From NCBI GenBank assembly GCA_043763625.1, contig JAYULL010000130.1, positions 1-35,385 on the forward strand: a stretch of 35,385 bases of DNA, read 5' to 3'. The stretch is from Rubrolithibacter sp043763625. Lineage in GTDB: Bacteria; Bacteroidota; Bacteroidia; Sphingobacteriales; Sphingobacteriaceae. The notes below the pieces were generated by a model. That model ran no database searches. It worked only from the letters and a program-made list of their open reading frames with translations, and was not told the DNA's origin. Position numbers and translations under genes: made by a program. Numbering within the stretch: the first letter of the stretch is position 1; every line of letters starts with the position of its first letter. Below, piece after piece: positions 1 to 7,791 of this stretch.

Positions 1-1392
1 GGTGAAGCCCTACTAACCGTAATTAACGATATACTTGATTTTTCAAAGATGGAGTCGGGTAATATGGAACTAGACCTCCAAGAATTTTCGTTGCAAAACT
101 TTATTGAAGATATAATGGATGTATTTTCGATAAAGGCATCGGAAAAAGGAATTGATTTAATCTATCAGCTGGACCCTCGGTTACCGGGAGTAATTTTGGG
201 CGATAGTATGCGTTTGAGGCAAATTCTTTTAAATTTTATTAGCAATGCTATAAAGTTTACCGAAGAAGGTGAAGTTTTGGTGCAGGCAGAACTGAGCTAT
301 TTAAGCGACGTAGAGGTAGAAATCACCTTTGATATCAAAGATACCGGCATCGGAATCCCTAAAGAGAAGCTGCCCCGATTGTTTAAAGCCTTCTCTCAGG
401 TAGACAGTTCAACTACACGGAAATACGGCGGAACCGGATTAGGTTTAGTAATCAGCGAACGATTAGTCAAACTGATGGGCGGCAAGATTTGGGTAGCGAG
501 CGAAGAAGGCCAAGGCACTACCTTCAGCTTTAATATACAAACCCAAGCCGGACAAGAATCGAAGAAACAATACGCGAATGTAAACTTCGAAGCCAACGAA
601 GGCAAGCAGGTATTGGTAGTAGATGATAACATGACTAACTTGGAAATACTAAGAGCCCAGTTAGAACAATGGAAACTCATCCCGACACTGGCCCAATCCG
701 GCAAGCAAGCGTTAGAGATATTAAAAGGAGAAGTGAAATTCGATCTGGTCATCACCGACATGCAGATGCCGGAGATGGACGGAATCGAAGTAGCCTCGGA
801 AATCAAGAAGAGACAGCCTAAACTTCCGATCATGCTCTTAAGCTCCGTCGGCGACGAAACGAGATCGAAGTACCCGCACCTGTTCAGCGCTGTACTCACC
901 AAACCGATTAAACAGGCACAACTCTACAAACTCGTACAGCAAGAGTTGAAAGAACAAGGCTCAAGCCAAGCACCGGTAGAACAGAAGAAACAAGGCATCC
1001 TGAGTGAAGACTTCGCCAAAGCCTTCCCGCTGAACATCTTATTAGCTGAAGATAACCTGATCAACCAAAAGCTGGCCACCCGAGTACTCAACAAATTGGG
1101 TTTCGAAATCGAGATCGCCAACAACGGCCGCCAAGCGGTAGACATGCTGCAAGCAAAATCCTACGATGTAATTCTGATGGACGTATTGATGCCGGAAATG
1201 GACGGATTGGAAGCAACTCGATATATTCGAAAGAACTCGCTACATCAACCGATCATCGTAGCCATGACAGCCAATGCTCTCCCCGAAGATCGGGAAGAAT
1301 GTATCAGAGCCGGAATGAATGATTATATCTCGAAACCGATAAATCTGGAAATTTTGGTAAGGATATTGCAGGAAACGGCTGAAAAAGTGTGA
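1..1392 (+). CDS. Hybrid sensor histidine kinase, C-terminal part (5' end outside window)
   Basis: The frame is open from base 1, before the first internal ATG at 49. It begins in the HisKA dimerisation helix (NDILDFSKMESG, just after the usual phosphoacceptor His). Numbered from that ATG, a HATPase domain follows, with N-box NFISNAIKF, DTGIGIP, and the GGTGLGL lid to about residue 145. Two receiver domains come next: about 187-300 (VLVVDD, phosphoacceptor D237 in TDMQMPEMDG, TKP lysine) and about 330-445 (LLAEDN, D378 in MDVLMPEMDG, SKP). It is a signalling phosphorelay kinase that presumably autophosphorylates and passes phosphate to its own receivers. The input domain and membrane segments lie upstream and are not visible. 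It ends in TGA with no same-strand gene nearby, so its partner is unknown. Confident on architecture; the signal is unknown. Confidence 0.95.
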   Translation, partial: GEALLTVINDILDFSKMESGNMELDLQEFSLQNFIEDIMDVFSIKASEKGIDLIYQLDPRLPGVILGDSMRLRQILLNFISNAIKFTEEGEVLVQAELSYLSDVEVEITFDIKDTGIGIPKEKLPRLFKAFSQVDSSTTRKYGGTGLGLVISERLVKLMGGKIWVASEEGQGTTFSFNIQTQAGQESKKQYANVNFEANEGKQVLVVDDNMTNLEILRAQLEQWKLIPTLAQSGKQALEILKGEVKFDLVITDMQMPEMDGIEVASEIKKRQPKLPIMLLSSVGDETRSKYPHLFSAVLTKPIKQAQLYKLVQQELKEQGSSQAPVEQKKQGILSEDFAKAFPLNILLAEDNLINQKLATRVLNKLGFEIEIANNGRQAVDMLQAKSYDVILMDVLMPEMDGLEATRYIRKNSLHQPIIVAMTANALPEDREECIRAGMNDYISKPINLEILVRILQETAEKV

Positions 1393-1908
1393 GCGGAATC
1401 CTTAATAAAGCAACTTAAAGCGAAACAGAAAACTTGATCGTTGTATATTTTGTTCTCGGGTAGATTTACCACTAACGAACGGGCTTGTTTTTTGGGATAC
1501 TTGAAAAACTTCTGCCCTCTCCACTTTTTTAGATTTTTGAATTATGAGCTGACATACAGCAAGAAGTATTAAAACGTTGCACTATAATACGTCTTCGTCA
1601 TCCAAGCAGTGAATATATTTGAAGATGAGGACTTTTATTTTTCTTTTGTATCAGCTGCTTTTGCTCGATGTACAAGCACAATAACATCGACCAATTCTTC
1701 CTGAACCGCACACGATAAAATGTCAAGAAGGGTGTTTTTTACTTAAAAACGTAACCATCGGATTTGCATCTAAACCCGACACAAGTTGCCTGCTTTTACT
1801 GCAACGGGTGTTGGTAATGCAGATAAGGTCCGTGGGTAGCAAATAGGCTGCATGTTGCAGTTCAAGTTCCACCCTCAGAAATTGTTTCAATGTAGCTAAT
1901 TTGTCGAT
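1393..1908. other. Non-coding spacer with a severed signal-peptide start
   Basis: No intact gene is visible. At 1625-1684 (+) there is a 19-codon ORF reading MRTFIFLLYQLLLLDVQAQ and then TAA. It looks like a complete signal peptide with cleavage region but no mature protein, so it is probably the stump of a decayed exported protein. The rest is AT-rich with stops in all frames. It separates the kinase from the catabolic island and may mark the island boundary. Confidence 0.45.
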
Positions 1909-2736
1909 TTATGTAATGGCTATAATTTGTTCCTTTACGTTATCGGTTTCAAAAATATCTTTCCAATCATCTTTAAAGATTTTTTTCTTTCCTATTTCAA
2001 TCGCTTTTTTGGCAGCATCCGAAAATTGCCCACCAGGCAACTGGTTAAATACCAGTGCCAGCTCAATATTTATGTGGCCTAAAAAAAACTCATAAGCAGC
2101 TTCTTTTGGAACCCCTTTTGACACAACAATATCTACCGCTTCTTTCATGATCGTAACCATGGACGCCCCAAATGTTTCTGAAAGGGCCGGTTCTAAAATG
2201 CCCATTTGTTCAATGGTGATGCGGTACGAATTGGTTACCGGGCCGTAAATTGTTTTAGCTAAATTTTCACCTATGGCATAGTCTGTTTCTTTGCCTTGAA
2301 TTAATGCACAAACAATGGTTTGCTTGGCCGCAATGCCGCCAAAATAATCGTAGTGCGCTTTTTCATCTGCCTCCCAATTAAACACCGATGGGTGCGACGG
2401 GTGTGCAGCAAAATAACTGATATCATCTCGTGCAGGCAAATAGCCGGCCAGTGGAGCAGCAGGGTCTAAGCACATGCCAATGGCGCCGGCTTTCATTTTT
2501 GGTACATACAAGGCGGCCACTTTTCCTATCAATACATCGGGTACTGCAAAAATTACTACGTCCGCTACCGGTATTGCTTCGTCGGCTGATGAAACAGTTA
2601 CGCCATTTTGTTTTACTCTTTCAAGCCCTTCGGGACTTACTTCCAGATAGCTAACGCTGTAGTTAGATGCAATCAAGTTTCGAGTTAGCCGCACACCCAT
2701 TTTTCCTCCTGCGCCTACTAATGTTACATGTATCAT
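1909..2736 (-). CDS. apnO: D-apionate oxidoisomerase-like NAD-dependent enzyme
   Basis: This 275-aa protein has an N-terminal Rossmann fold (VGAGGKMG at residues 7-14) and a helical C-terminal half of the 6-phosphogluconate/hydroxyacid dehydrogenase type. D-apionate oxidoisomerase (ApnO) oxidises D-apionate and migrates its hydroxymethyl group to give 3-oxo-isoapionate. The assignment rests on fold plus context: it is the last gene of an operon that also carries a DUF1537 kinase and a RuBisCO-like protein, the combination described for apionate catabolism. It starts 28 bp after the kinase stop, so co-transcription is expected. The protein is cytoplasmic, with no signal peptide. Alternatives are another beta-hydroxyacid dehydrogenase acting on a different branched or four-carbon sugar acid. 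The dehydrogenase fold is near certain, the substrate likely. Confidence 0.75.
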   Translation of the reverse strand: MIHVTLVGAGGKMGVRLTRNLIASNYSVSYLEVSPEGLERVKQNGVTVSSADEAIPVADVVIFAVPDVLIGKVAALYVPKMKAGAIGMCLDPAAPLAGYLPARDDISYFAAHPSHPSVFNWEADEKAHYDYFGGIAAKQTIVCALIQGKETDYAIGENLAKTIYGPVTNSYRITIEQMGILEPALSETFGASMVTIMKEAVDIVVSKGVPKEAAYEFFLGHINIELALVFNQLPGGQFSDAAKKAIEIGKKKIFKDDWKDIFETDNVKEQIIAIT

Positions 2737-2764
2737 GATTTATATTTTTAGTGTTGTAAATATT

Positions 2765-4150
2765 TTATTCTGCCTGTCCGTTTTGTACAAATTCAAAGTA
2801 ACGGTAATTACCGTTTTGCCCACCCTTTAACGAAATCTCCAACCCATCGTACTGACTGTTTTTCGCATGGGCTATGCAGAGCGGTGCCCCGGGTGCAATG
2901 GGCACCAACACTTCTAACGCATATATGCCGAGGGTTTTTGTGACAAAGCCGGAAGTGTCACCACCGGCTACGGTTACCCTAAGTTTGCCAGTTCTGTCAA
3001 TAACGTTTTTTAGGATTTGGCCTTGCGCTCCGGCTAAAATTGCACCAATGGAAATATCGTTTTTATCAGATGATTTTAATTTTTTATCGGTGGCTTCAAT
3101 GCCGGGGTCATCGGGGCCAAAAGCAGAATACAATAATGGTACACCGCCTTTATTTAATATTGCTAAACAGGTATTGGTACAGCTATTAATTTCTGCTTCG
3201 CTATTCTCAATGAGGTTCACTGCATTCATCCGAATGCCTGTGTATCCAATGCTTAAGCCATGTTCAATTTGCTGTGCAGTACCCGGCGAACAACTGCCTG
3301 CAATGATGATGTATTGTACTGCTTTTTTTGTATACGTTGGAATAACAGGTTTTTGTATGGTACCAATTTGCTGTCCATAATAACATAGCGCATACTCTAC
3401 ACCCGATGAGCCAACTAATAATTGTGTTGTTTGCTGCCGGCCATGTTCAAGCAATTTTCCTATTTTTGGCAACTGCTCAACTGTAAGTACATCCAATAAA
3501 ATATAACCTCCTTGTTTTGAAAAATTATTGTACTGCACTAAAGCCTTATTTTCATCGTGCAAATGTGCAATGTCTACCAGATTAATGGTCCGGGAAGTTT
3601 GCAAACCTAAATGCATACGAAGGTCTGCTTCATACATGGGGGTGATTGGATGTTTCGACATGGTGGGATGCCTGTCTAACCGGTAAGTAGTATCATTTAC
3701 CCGGGCAAACAAATTGCCAAAAACACAAAAGCGGTTGAGCAATGGAATGCCTACCATCAATGGAATAAATGTTCCGGGAAAATATCGCAATGCTATTTCT
3801 ACAGCATAGCCAATATTACCCACCTGTGGCGATGAATCGAAGGTGGAACAAATTTTATAATGAAAATAACGGGTAGGTATTTTGGACAAGGTTTCAAAAA
3901 CGGCGGGCAGTTCCTTATCCATTTGTGCAGGACTTAAACTTCTGCTGATACCCGGAACGCCAAAGGCTTTTAAAATACCATCTCTACTTACGTTTGTATT
4001 TTTTAACCTGAAATTTTTTACTTCTTCCGGTTGTGGCGCATCTAAAAAAAGAGCTGCCGGTATGCCATTTAAAGACAGCGATTCCATTACATCGGTAGAG
4101 CCGGTGAAGTCATCTCCATAAAAACTCAATATCAATTTACTATCTGCCAT
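2765..4150 (-). CDS. oiaK: DUF1537 (four-carbon acid sugar) kinase, likely 3-oxo-isoapionate kinase
   Basis: This 461-aa protein has the length and two-domain layout of DUF1537 kinases. The N-terminal substrate domain opens with YGDDFTGS (residues 11-18), the family signature. The C-terminal nucleotide-binding domain carries AGGDTSG and ends with LKGGQNG. Members phosphorylate sugar acids with ATP; in apionate pathways OiaK makes 3-oxo-isoapionate 4-phosphate. Here it lies between the RuBisCO-like gene (76 bp upstream) and the oxidoisomerase (28 bp downstream) on the same strand. That is the order expected of enzymes handling consecutive intermediates. No signal peptide, so cytoplasmic. Family assignment is secure. 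The exact substrate is inferred from neighbours, and related members act on erythronate, threonate or other acids. Confidence 0.8.
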   Translation of the reverse strand: MADSKLILSFYGDDFTGSTDVMESLSLNGIPAALFLDAPQPEEVKNFRLKNTNVSRDGILKAFGVPGISRSLSPAQMDKELPAVFETLSKIPTRYFHYKICSTFDSSPQVGNIGYAVEIALRYFPGTFIPLMVGIPLLNRFCVFGNLFARVNDTTYRLDRHPTMSKHPITPMYEADLRMHLGLQTSRTINLVDIAHLHDENKALVQYNNFSKQGGYILLDVLTVEQLPKIGKLLEHGRQQTTQLLVGSSGVEYALCYYGQQIGTIQKPVIPTYTKKAVQYIIIAGSCSPGTAQQIEHGLSIGYTGIRMNAVNLIENSEAEINSCTNTCLAILNKGGVPLLYSAFGPDDPGIEATDKKLKSSDKNDISIGAILAGAQGQILKNVIDRTGKLRVTVAGGDTSGFVTKTLGIYALEVLVPIAPGAPLCIAHAKNSQYDGLEISLKGGQNGNYRYFEFVQNGQAE

Positions 4151-4226
4151 TACTGTAAATAACTAAACAATTTTTCGCTTACCTACCAGTCTAAAGGCTA
4201 CGGGCTGTGTGGTAGGTAAGGTGTGA

Positions 4227-5483
4227 TTATTTTTCTTTTCCAAAGAAATCCAGCGCTTCTTTCAGTGCTGGATGTTGTGCTGAATAATCGGACAGTGATG
4301 TTCCTTGCATTGCCGCTTCCCATGCCTGTTGTATGCTGATAACCCCGGCAGCAATGCCGGCAGGGTGCGCCACAATACCGCCACCACATACATACATTAA
4401 ATCTACATTGCCAATTGCCTTAAAAGTATCCACCGCCTGGCCGGCCCATTGGCCGGAAGATATGACAGGCATTACCTGCCGGCCAAGCTCCATTTGCTGA
4501 CAAGCCTTAATAGATTTAATGACTGAATTATCAGGTTCGCAAAATTTATTTCTAAGGCCGTTGGTATGCAATTGATCGGCACCTGCAAGCCGCCATATTT
4601 TTTGGTAGGCCGTAAAATCAATACCAATGTGGGGGCTTCGGTACATCAATCCCCAGCCGTTGCGATGCCCGTGAATGGGGAGTTTGCTGTGTTCCCGTAA
4701 TTTTGCCAACGCACTGATGCCTATCCAATTTAAGCTAACCATTACGCAGGTACCACCTTTGGCTAACACATAATCATGCCGTCTCAGCATATCGTCTATA
4801 TCGCCACTAATATTAAAAGCGAACATGGCTTTTTTACCTGTTTTTTCTGCTGCTTCATTGATAACTTGCATTACCGCATCTACCCGTTTTTCGAATGGAG
4901 AGTGTGGGGAGTCTCCCATCAATTCATCATCTTTTAAAAAATCAAGCCCGGCCTCCACCAGTGTTTTTGTTTGTGCGGCTGTTTGCTCCGGCGTTAAGCC
5001 CACACTTGGTTTAATGATGGTGCCGATAATGGGGCGATTATATACACCAGTTAGTTCCCTCGTGCCTTCAATACCAAATTGCGGCCCTTTATATTTTTCA
5101 CTATACGATGCCGGAACTTCAATATCCAATAATCTTAATCCTGAAAATTGATTTAGTTCAAACAAATTGCCAGCCACCGTACTCATCAGGTTAGAAAGGT
5201 TTACTCCCATATTTTCTATGGGCCACGAAACCGTTATTTCGGCTTGTTTGTACGCAGCAGGCGAACTGTTTTTTGGCACCGACGCACCCGGTAAAGAGGG
5301 AGTTAGACTTTCGCCTTTTAAGAGTAAGCTTTCAATTTTTGCACCGTGTTTTTCTTTAAGTTCGATGGTCTCGCCGGGTATGGCTAAAAAAGTGCCGCTC
5401 GATTGTTCGCCTGCTAATGACGATGCAGCTTTTTCCAGTTCATGCGCCGTTTCTAACCAATAAGTTGCTTTTATATTTTCCAT
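4227..5483 (-). CDS. RuBisCO-like protein; probable 3-oxo-isoapionate-4-phosphate decarboxylase or transcarboxylase/hydrolase
   Basis: This 418-aa protein has the RuBisCO large-subunit fold. By motif comparison the catalytic positions are largely kept: K158 in KPSVGL (K175 of RuBisCO), K184/D186/E187 in LDFLKDDE (carbamylated K201, D203, E204), H273-R274 (H294, R295), H306 (H327), K313 seven residues on (loop-6 K334), S342/S343 (S379) and GGG 367-369. N106 in AGNLFE fits N123. The gene sits beside a DUF1537 kinase and an ApnO-like enzyme, so the likely substrate is 3-oxo-isoapionate 4-phosphate. Two characterised RuBisCO-like types use it: OiaX decarboxylates it to L-erythrulose 1-phosphate, and OiaT cleaves it to 3-phosphoglycerate plus glycolate. 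I cannot tell them apart by eye. Context argues against a Calvin-cycle or methionine-salvage role. Confidence 0.8.
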   Translation of the reverse strand: MENIKATYWLETAHELEKAASSLAGEQSSGTFLAIPGETIELKEKHGAKIESLLLKGESLTPSLPGASVPKNSSPAAYKQAEITVSWPIENMGVNLSNLMSTVAGNLFELNQFSGLRLLDIEVPASYSEKYKGPQFGIEGTRELTGVYNRPIIGTIIKPSVGLTPEQTAAQTKTLVEAGLDFLKDDELMGDSPHSPFEKRVDAVMQVINEAAEKTGKKAMFAFNISGDIDDMLRRHDYVLAKGGTCVMVSLNWIGISALAKLREHSKLPIHGHRNGWGLMYRSPHIGIDFTAYQKIWRLAGADQLHTNGLRNKFCEPDNSVIKSIKACQQMELGRQVMPVISSGQWAGQAVDTFKAIGNVDLMYVCGGGIVAHPAGIAAGVISIQQAWEAAMQGTSLSDYSAQHPALKEALDFFGKEK

Positions 5484-5508
5484 TTAAAAAATAAGCTGAT
5501 TTATAAAT

Positions 5509-6516
5509 TTACTTTTTTATAAACTGATCTACATTCTCTTTGGTTATTCTTAGTAAACCCGTATTTACCTGGTAAGGAATACTGGTGATGCCTGCTTTGT
5601 TATCATTTTCGGAAAGGCGATTAGTGTGATGGACCATGTCATACAAAAATTGGGCGCCATACCAGGTAAAGAGTTCCCGCTTTTGTGCTGCCAATAATTG
5701 TATAGTGCCTTCTTTTACCAATTGCAAATGCTCCGGCTCTCCATCAACTGTGGTAATTTTTATTATACCCGCTTTGCCGGCTTCTTTCACAGCCAACGAG
5801 ATGCCCGGACCGGAGGGGCCGTCGAAGCCACATATACCGGCAATATCGGGATGAGCCGAAATTAAATCCGAACTGATCCTAGCAGCTTCTTCTACACTGG
5901 CTTTACTATCAAATTTGCCTACCACTTCAATGCCGGGATATTTTTTTAGCACATCTAACAAACCCCTAAAACCAGCTTCCATATTCGACATGCCCAAAAT
6001 ACCCATGTAAGCAATCTTGCCTTTTCCATTTAATAATCTCACCATTTCTTCGCCTTGCATAATACCTATCTCGTACCAATCGGTTCCTAAAAAAGCATCG
6101 TGGTGGGCATTGGGGATATTTGAATCGTACACCACCGTTGGTATGCCGGCGGCTACCGCTTTATTAATTACCTGTGCAATGGCAGGGTCGGTTCCATTAA
6201 TCAACAGGCCGGTAGGTTTTGTACCAATCACTTCTTCAATGATATTTATTTGTGCCGGTACATCCCAATCGGCCGGGCCTAAAATTGAAACTTTTACACC
6301 CATTTTTTGACCCCATTTTTTAAAGGCTCTTTGATCCCGGTTCATGTACATGGGCATGGTTACTGCTGTAGTTACCATTACATATTCTTCATTTTTAATT
6401 ACAGAATCCCGCGTTTCCGTACTACTTTCATTCACCGCTACTGTTCCATTTTTTGCCGGAAGTTCACAGCCGGCAACCGCAATGATGATGGCTAAACAAA
6501 GTTTATGGTATCTCAT
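5509..6516 (-). CDS. Sugar ABC transporter substrate-binding lipoprotein (ribose/apiose type)
   Basis: This 335-aa protein has a lipoprotein signal (hydrophobic stretch ending VAGC, acylated Cys17) followed by a periplasmic-binding-protein type 1 domain (Peripla_BP_4/RbsB class). Typical segments are PTGLLINGTDP, GIPTVVYDSN, GICGFDGPSG and an ITTVDGEP strand near the hinge. It would capture a sugar in the periplasm and hand it to the adjacent permease; the lipid anchor is unusual for diderm RbsB proteins. It lies 25 bp upstream of the RuBisCO-like gene but 321 bp after the permease, so the transporter genes are interrupted by a spacer. D-apiose is the inferred ligand from pathway context; binding proteins of this class were what led to the apiose pathways. 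Ligand specificity cannot be read from sequence here. Confidence 0.85.
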   Translation of the reverse strand: MRYHKLCLAIIIAVAGCELPAKNGTVAVNESSTETRDSVIKNEEYVMVTTAVTMPMYMNRDQRAFKKWGQKMGVKVSILGPADWDVPAQINIIEEVIGTKPTGLLINGTDPAIAQVINKAVAAGIPTVVYDSNIPNAHHDAFLGTDWYEIGIMQGEEMVRLLNGKGKIAYMGILGMSNMEAGFRGLLDVLKKYPGIEVVGKFDSKASVEEAARISSDLISAHPDIAGICGFDGPSGPGISLAVKEAGKAGIIKITTVDGEPEHLQLVKEGTIQLLAAQKRELFTWYGAQFLYDMVHHTNRLSENDNKAGITSIPYQVNTGLLRITKENVDQFIKK

Positions 6517-6837
6517 TTAATTTTATGTTTGATATACATTTTTTTTGAACTAAATATTTTATGTTCCAAGCTATAGTTTTTCATGGCATCATGGTTGTGT
6601 CACTCTTGTGCACTTACTGTTTTTCATGGCAACATCCAGCAGTGTAATCTTATTTTACCATTAACTTAAACAGGTATTTATTACAGGAACCCACATTTAG
6701 TATGGGCTTCGTATTATGCTGAATAAAGAACTAAAAGTACAAGAGTGCGACGCCACAAAAGCTTCATAGCAGTAAATCTGTTTGGCCAATAAAAATATAC
6801 CTCATTACGTCTTGCCCCCGACAAATAAATGCATTCA
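6517..6837. other. Spacer inside the transporter operon, with short repeats
   Basis: This gap splits an otherwise tight operon. It holds a 13-bp direct repeat (GTTTTTCATGGCA at 6576-6588 and 6619-6631) and a perfect 9-bp inverted pair (CACTCTTGT at 6601-6609, ACAAGAGTG at 6739-6747). No ORF or RNA gene was recognised. Possible roles are an internal promoter, an mRNA-processing or attenuation site raising binding-protein expression, or an inserted dispersed repeat. Confidence 0.4.
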
Positions 6838-7785
6838 TCAATTGCCTGAATATTTTTTTTGCAATGCTTTATCCAACCAAAGTGTACCAATTAAAATAAC
6901 ACCTAAAATTATTTCTTGCCAGTAACCTGACACACGGGAGATAACCATGATGTTGGCAACAATACCCATGAACAAAGCACCTAACAATGCACCGGGTATT
7001 TTTCCATATCCACCGCTAAGGCTTGCGCCACCTAAAATAACGGCAGTGATTACCCTAAGCTCAAGCCCCCTGCCCATTGTTGGCAGGGCAGCTCCCAAAC
7101 GGGACGATAATAAAATACCTGCAACCCCTGCCAGCATTGCGGTTAACACAAACCCAAGCATCTTCATTCTTTTTACCCTGATGCCTGATAAGTCAGCTGC
7201 TTTTTCATTACCACCGATGTAATAATAATGCCTGAATAAAATCGTTTTGTTCACGAGGAACGTAAATACAACCACTGTAATCAGCATAAACCATATCGGC
7301 ATTTGAATGCCCATTAATTTTGATTGGCCGATGGCATTAAACCAGTAAGGTAAATTTTGAACACCCGAGCCACTAAGCATCAATGCTGCCCCACGTACAA
7401 TACCCATCATGGCCAGGGTTTGTATCATAGGGTTTATATTTTTGTAAGCAATAAGATATCCATTGATGAAGCCGATTAAAACGGAGCCTGTTATCCCGGT
7501 AAGGATGGCCAATGGAACAGGCATATTCAACGAATGCATCAGCAAAGCAGCGAAGCATCCGGAAAAGGCCACTACCGAACCAACCGATAAATCGAATGCG
7601 CCGGAAATTAATAGCAGCATCATACCCACGGCCACAATGGTATCTATCGAAAGGTTCAGTAGTATCTGGCTAAAGTTTTCGAAGGTGGGGAAGGTTGCCG
7701 GAAATACCAGACTTGCCACTACACAGACCATCATCAACAATACCAGCAGCGAATAAATGCGTTCTTCAATAATTTTTTTAAACAT
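6838..7785 (-). CDS. Sugar ABC transporter permease (RbsC-like, CUT2)
   Basis: This 315-aa, strongly hydrophobic protein of the BPD_transp_2 family has about eight to ten predicted membrane segments. It starts with a membrane helix at about residues 12-32. The family segments GAFDLSVGSVVAFSG (about residues 62-76) and, near the C terminus, GGASLSGGYGKIPGALLGA (about 253-271) are visible. It would form the inner-membrane channel as a homodimer with the ATPase. It begins 6 bp after the ATPase stop, so the two are translationally close. The length matches RbsC-type permeases (about 320 aa) and there is no sign of damage. The substrate is inferred as D-apiose or a related pentose from the catabolic genes; the sequence alone shows only the sugar importer subfamily. 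Confidence 0.9.
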   Translation of the reverse strand: MFKKIIEERIYSLLVLLMMVCVVASLVFPATFPTFENFSQILLNLSIDTIVAVGMMLLLISGAFDLSVGSVVAFSGCFAALLMHSLNMPVPLAILTGITGSVLIGFINGYLIAYKNINPMIQTLAMMGIVRGAALMLSGSGVQNLPYWFNAIGQSKLMGIQMPIWFMLITVVVFTFLVNKTILFRHYYYIGGNEKAADLSGIRVKRMKMLGFVLTAMLAGVAGILLSSRLGAALPTMGRGLELRVITAVILGGASLSGGYGKIPGALLGALFMGIVANIMVISRVSGYWQEIILGVILIGTLWLDKALQKKYSGN

Positions 7786-7791
7786 ATACTA

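Noticed and set aside
4227..5483. True CO2-fixing RuBisCO or methionine-salvage MtnW
   Set aside because: There is no phosphoribulokinase, small subunit or methionine-salvage gene nearby. The DUF1537 kinase and ApnO-like neighbours specify another pathway.
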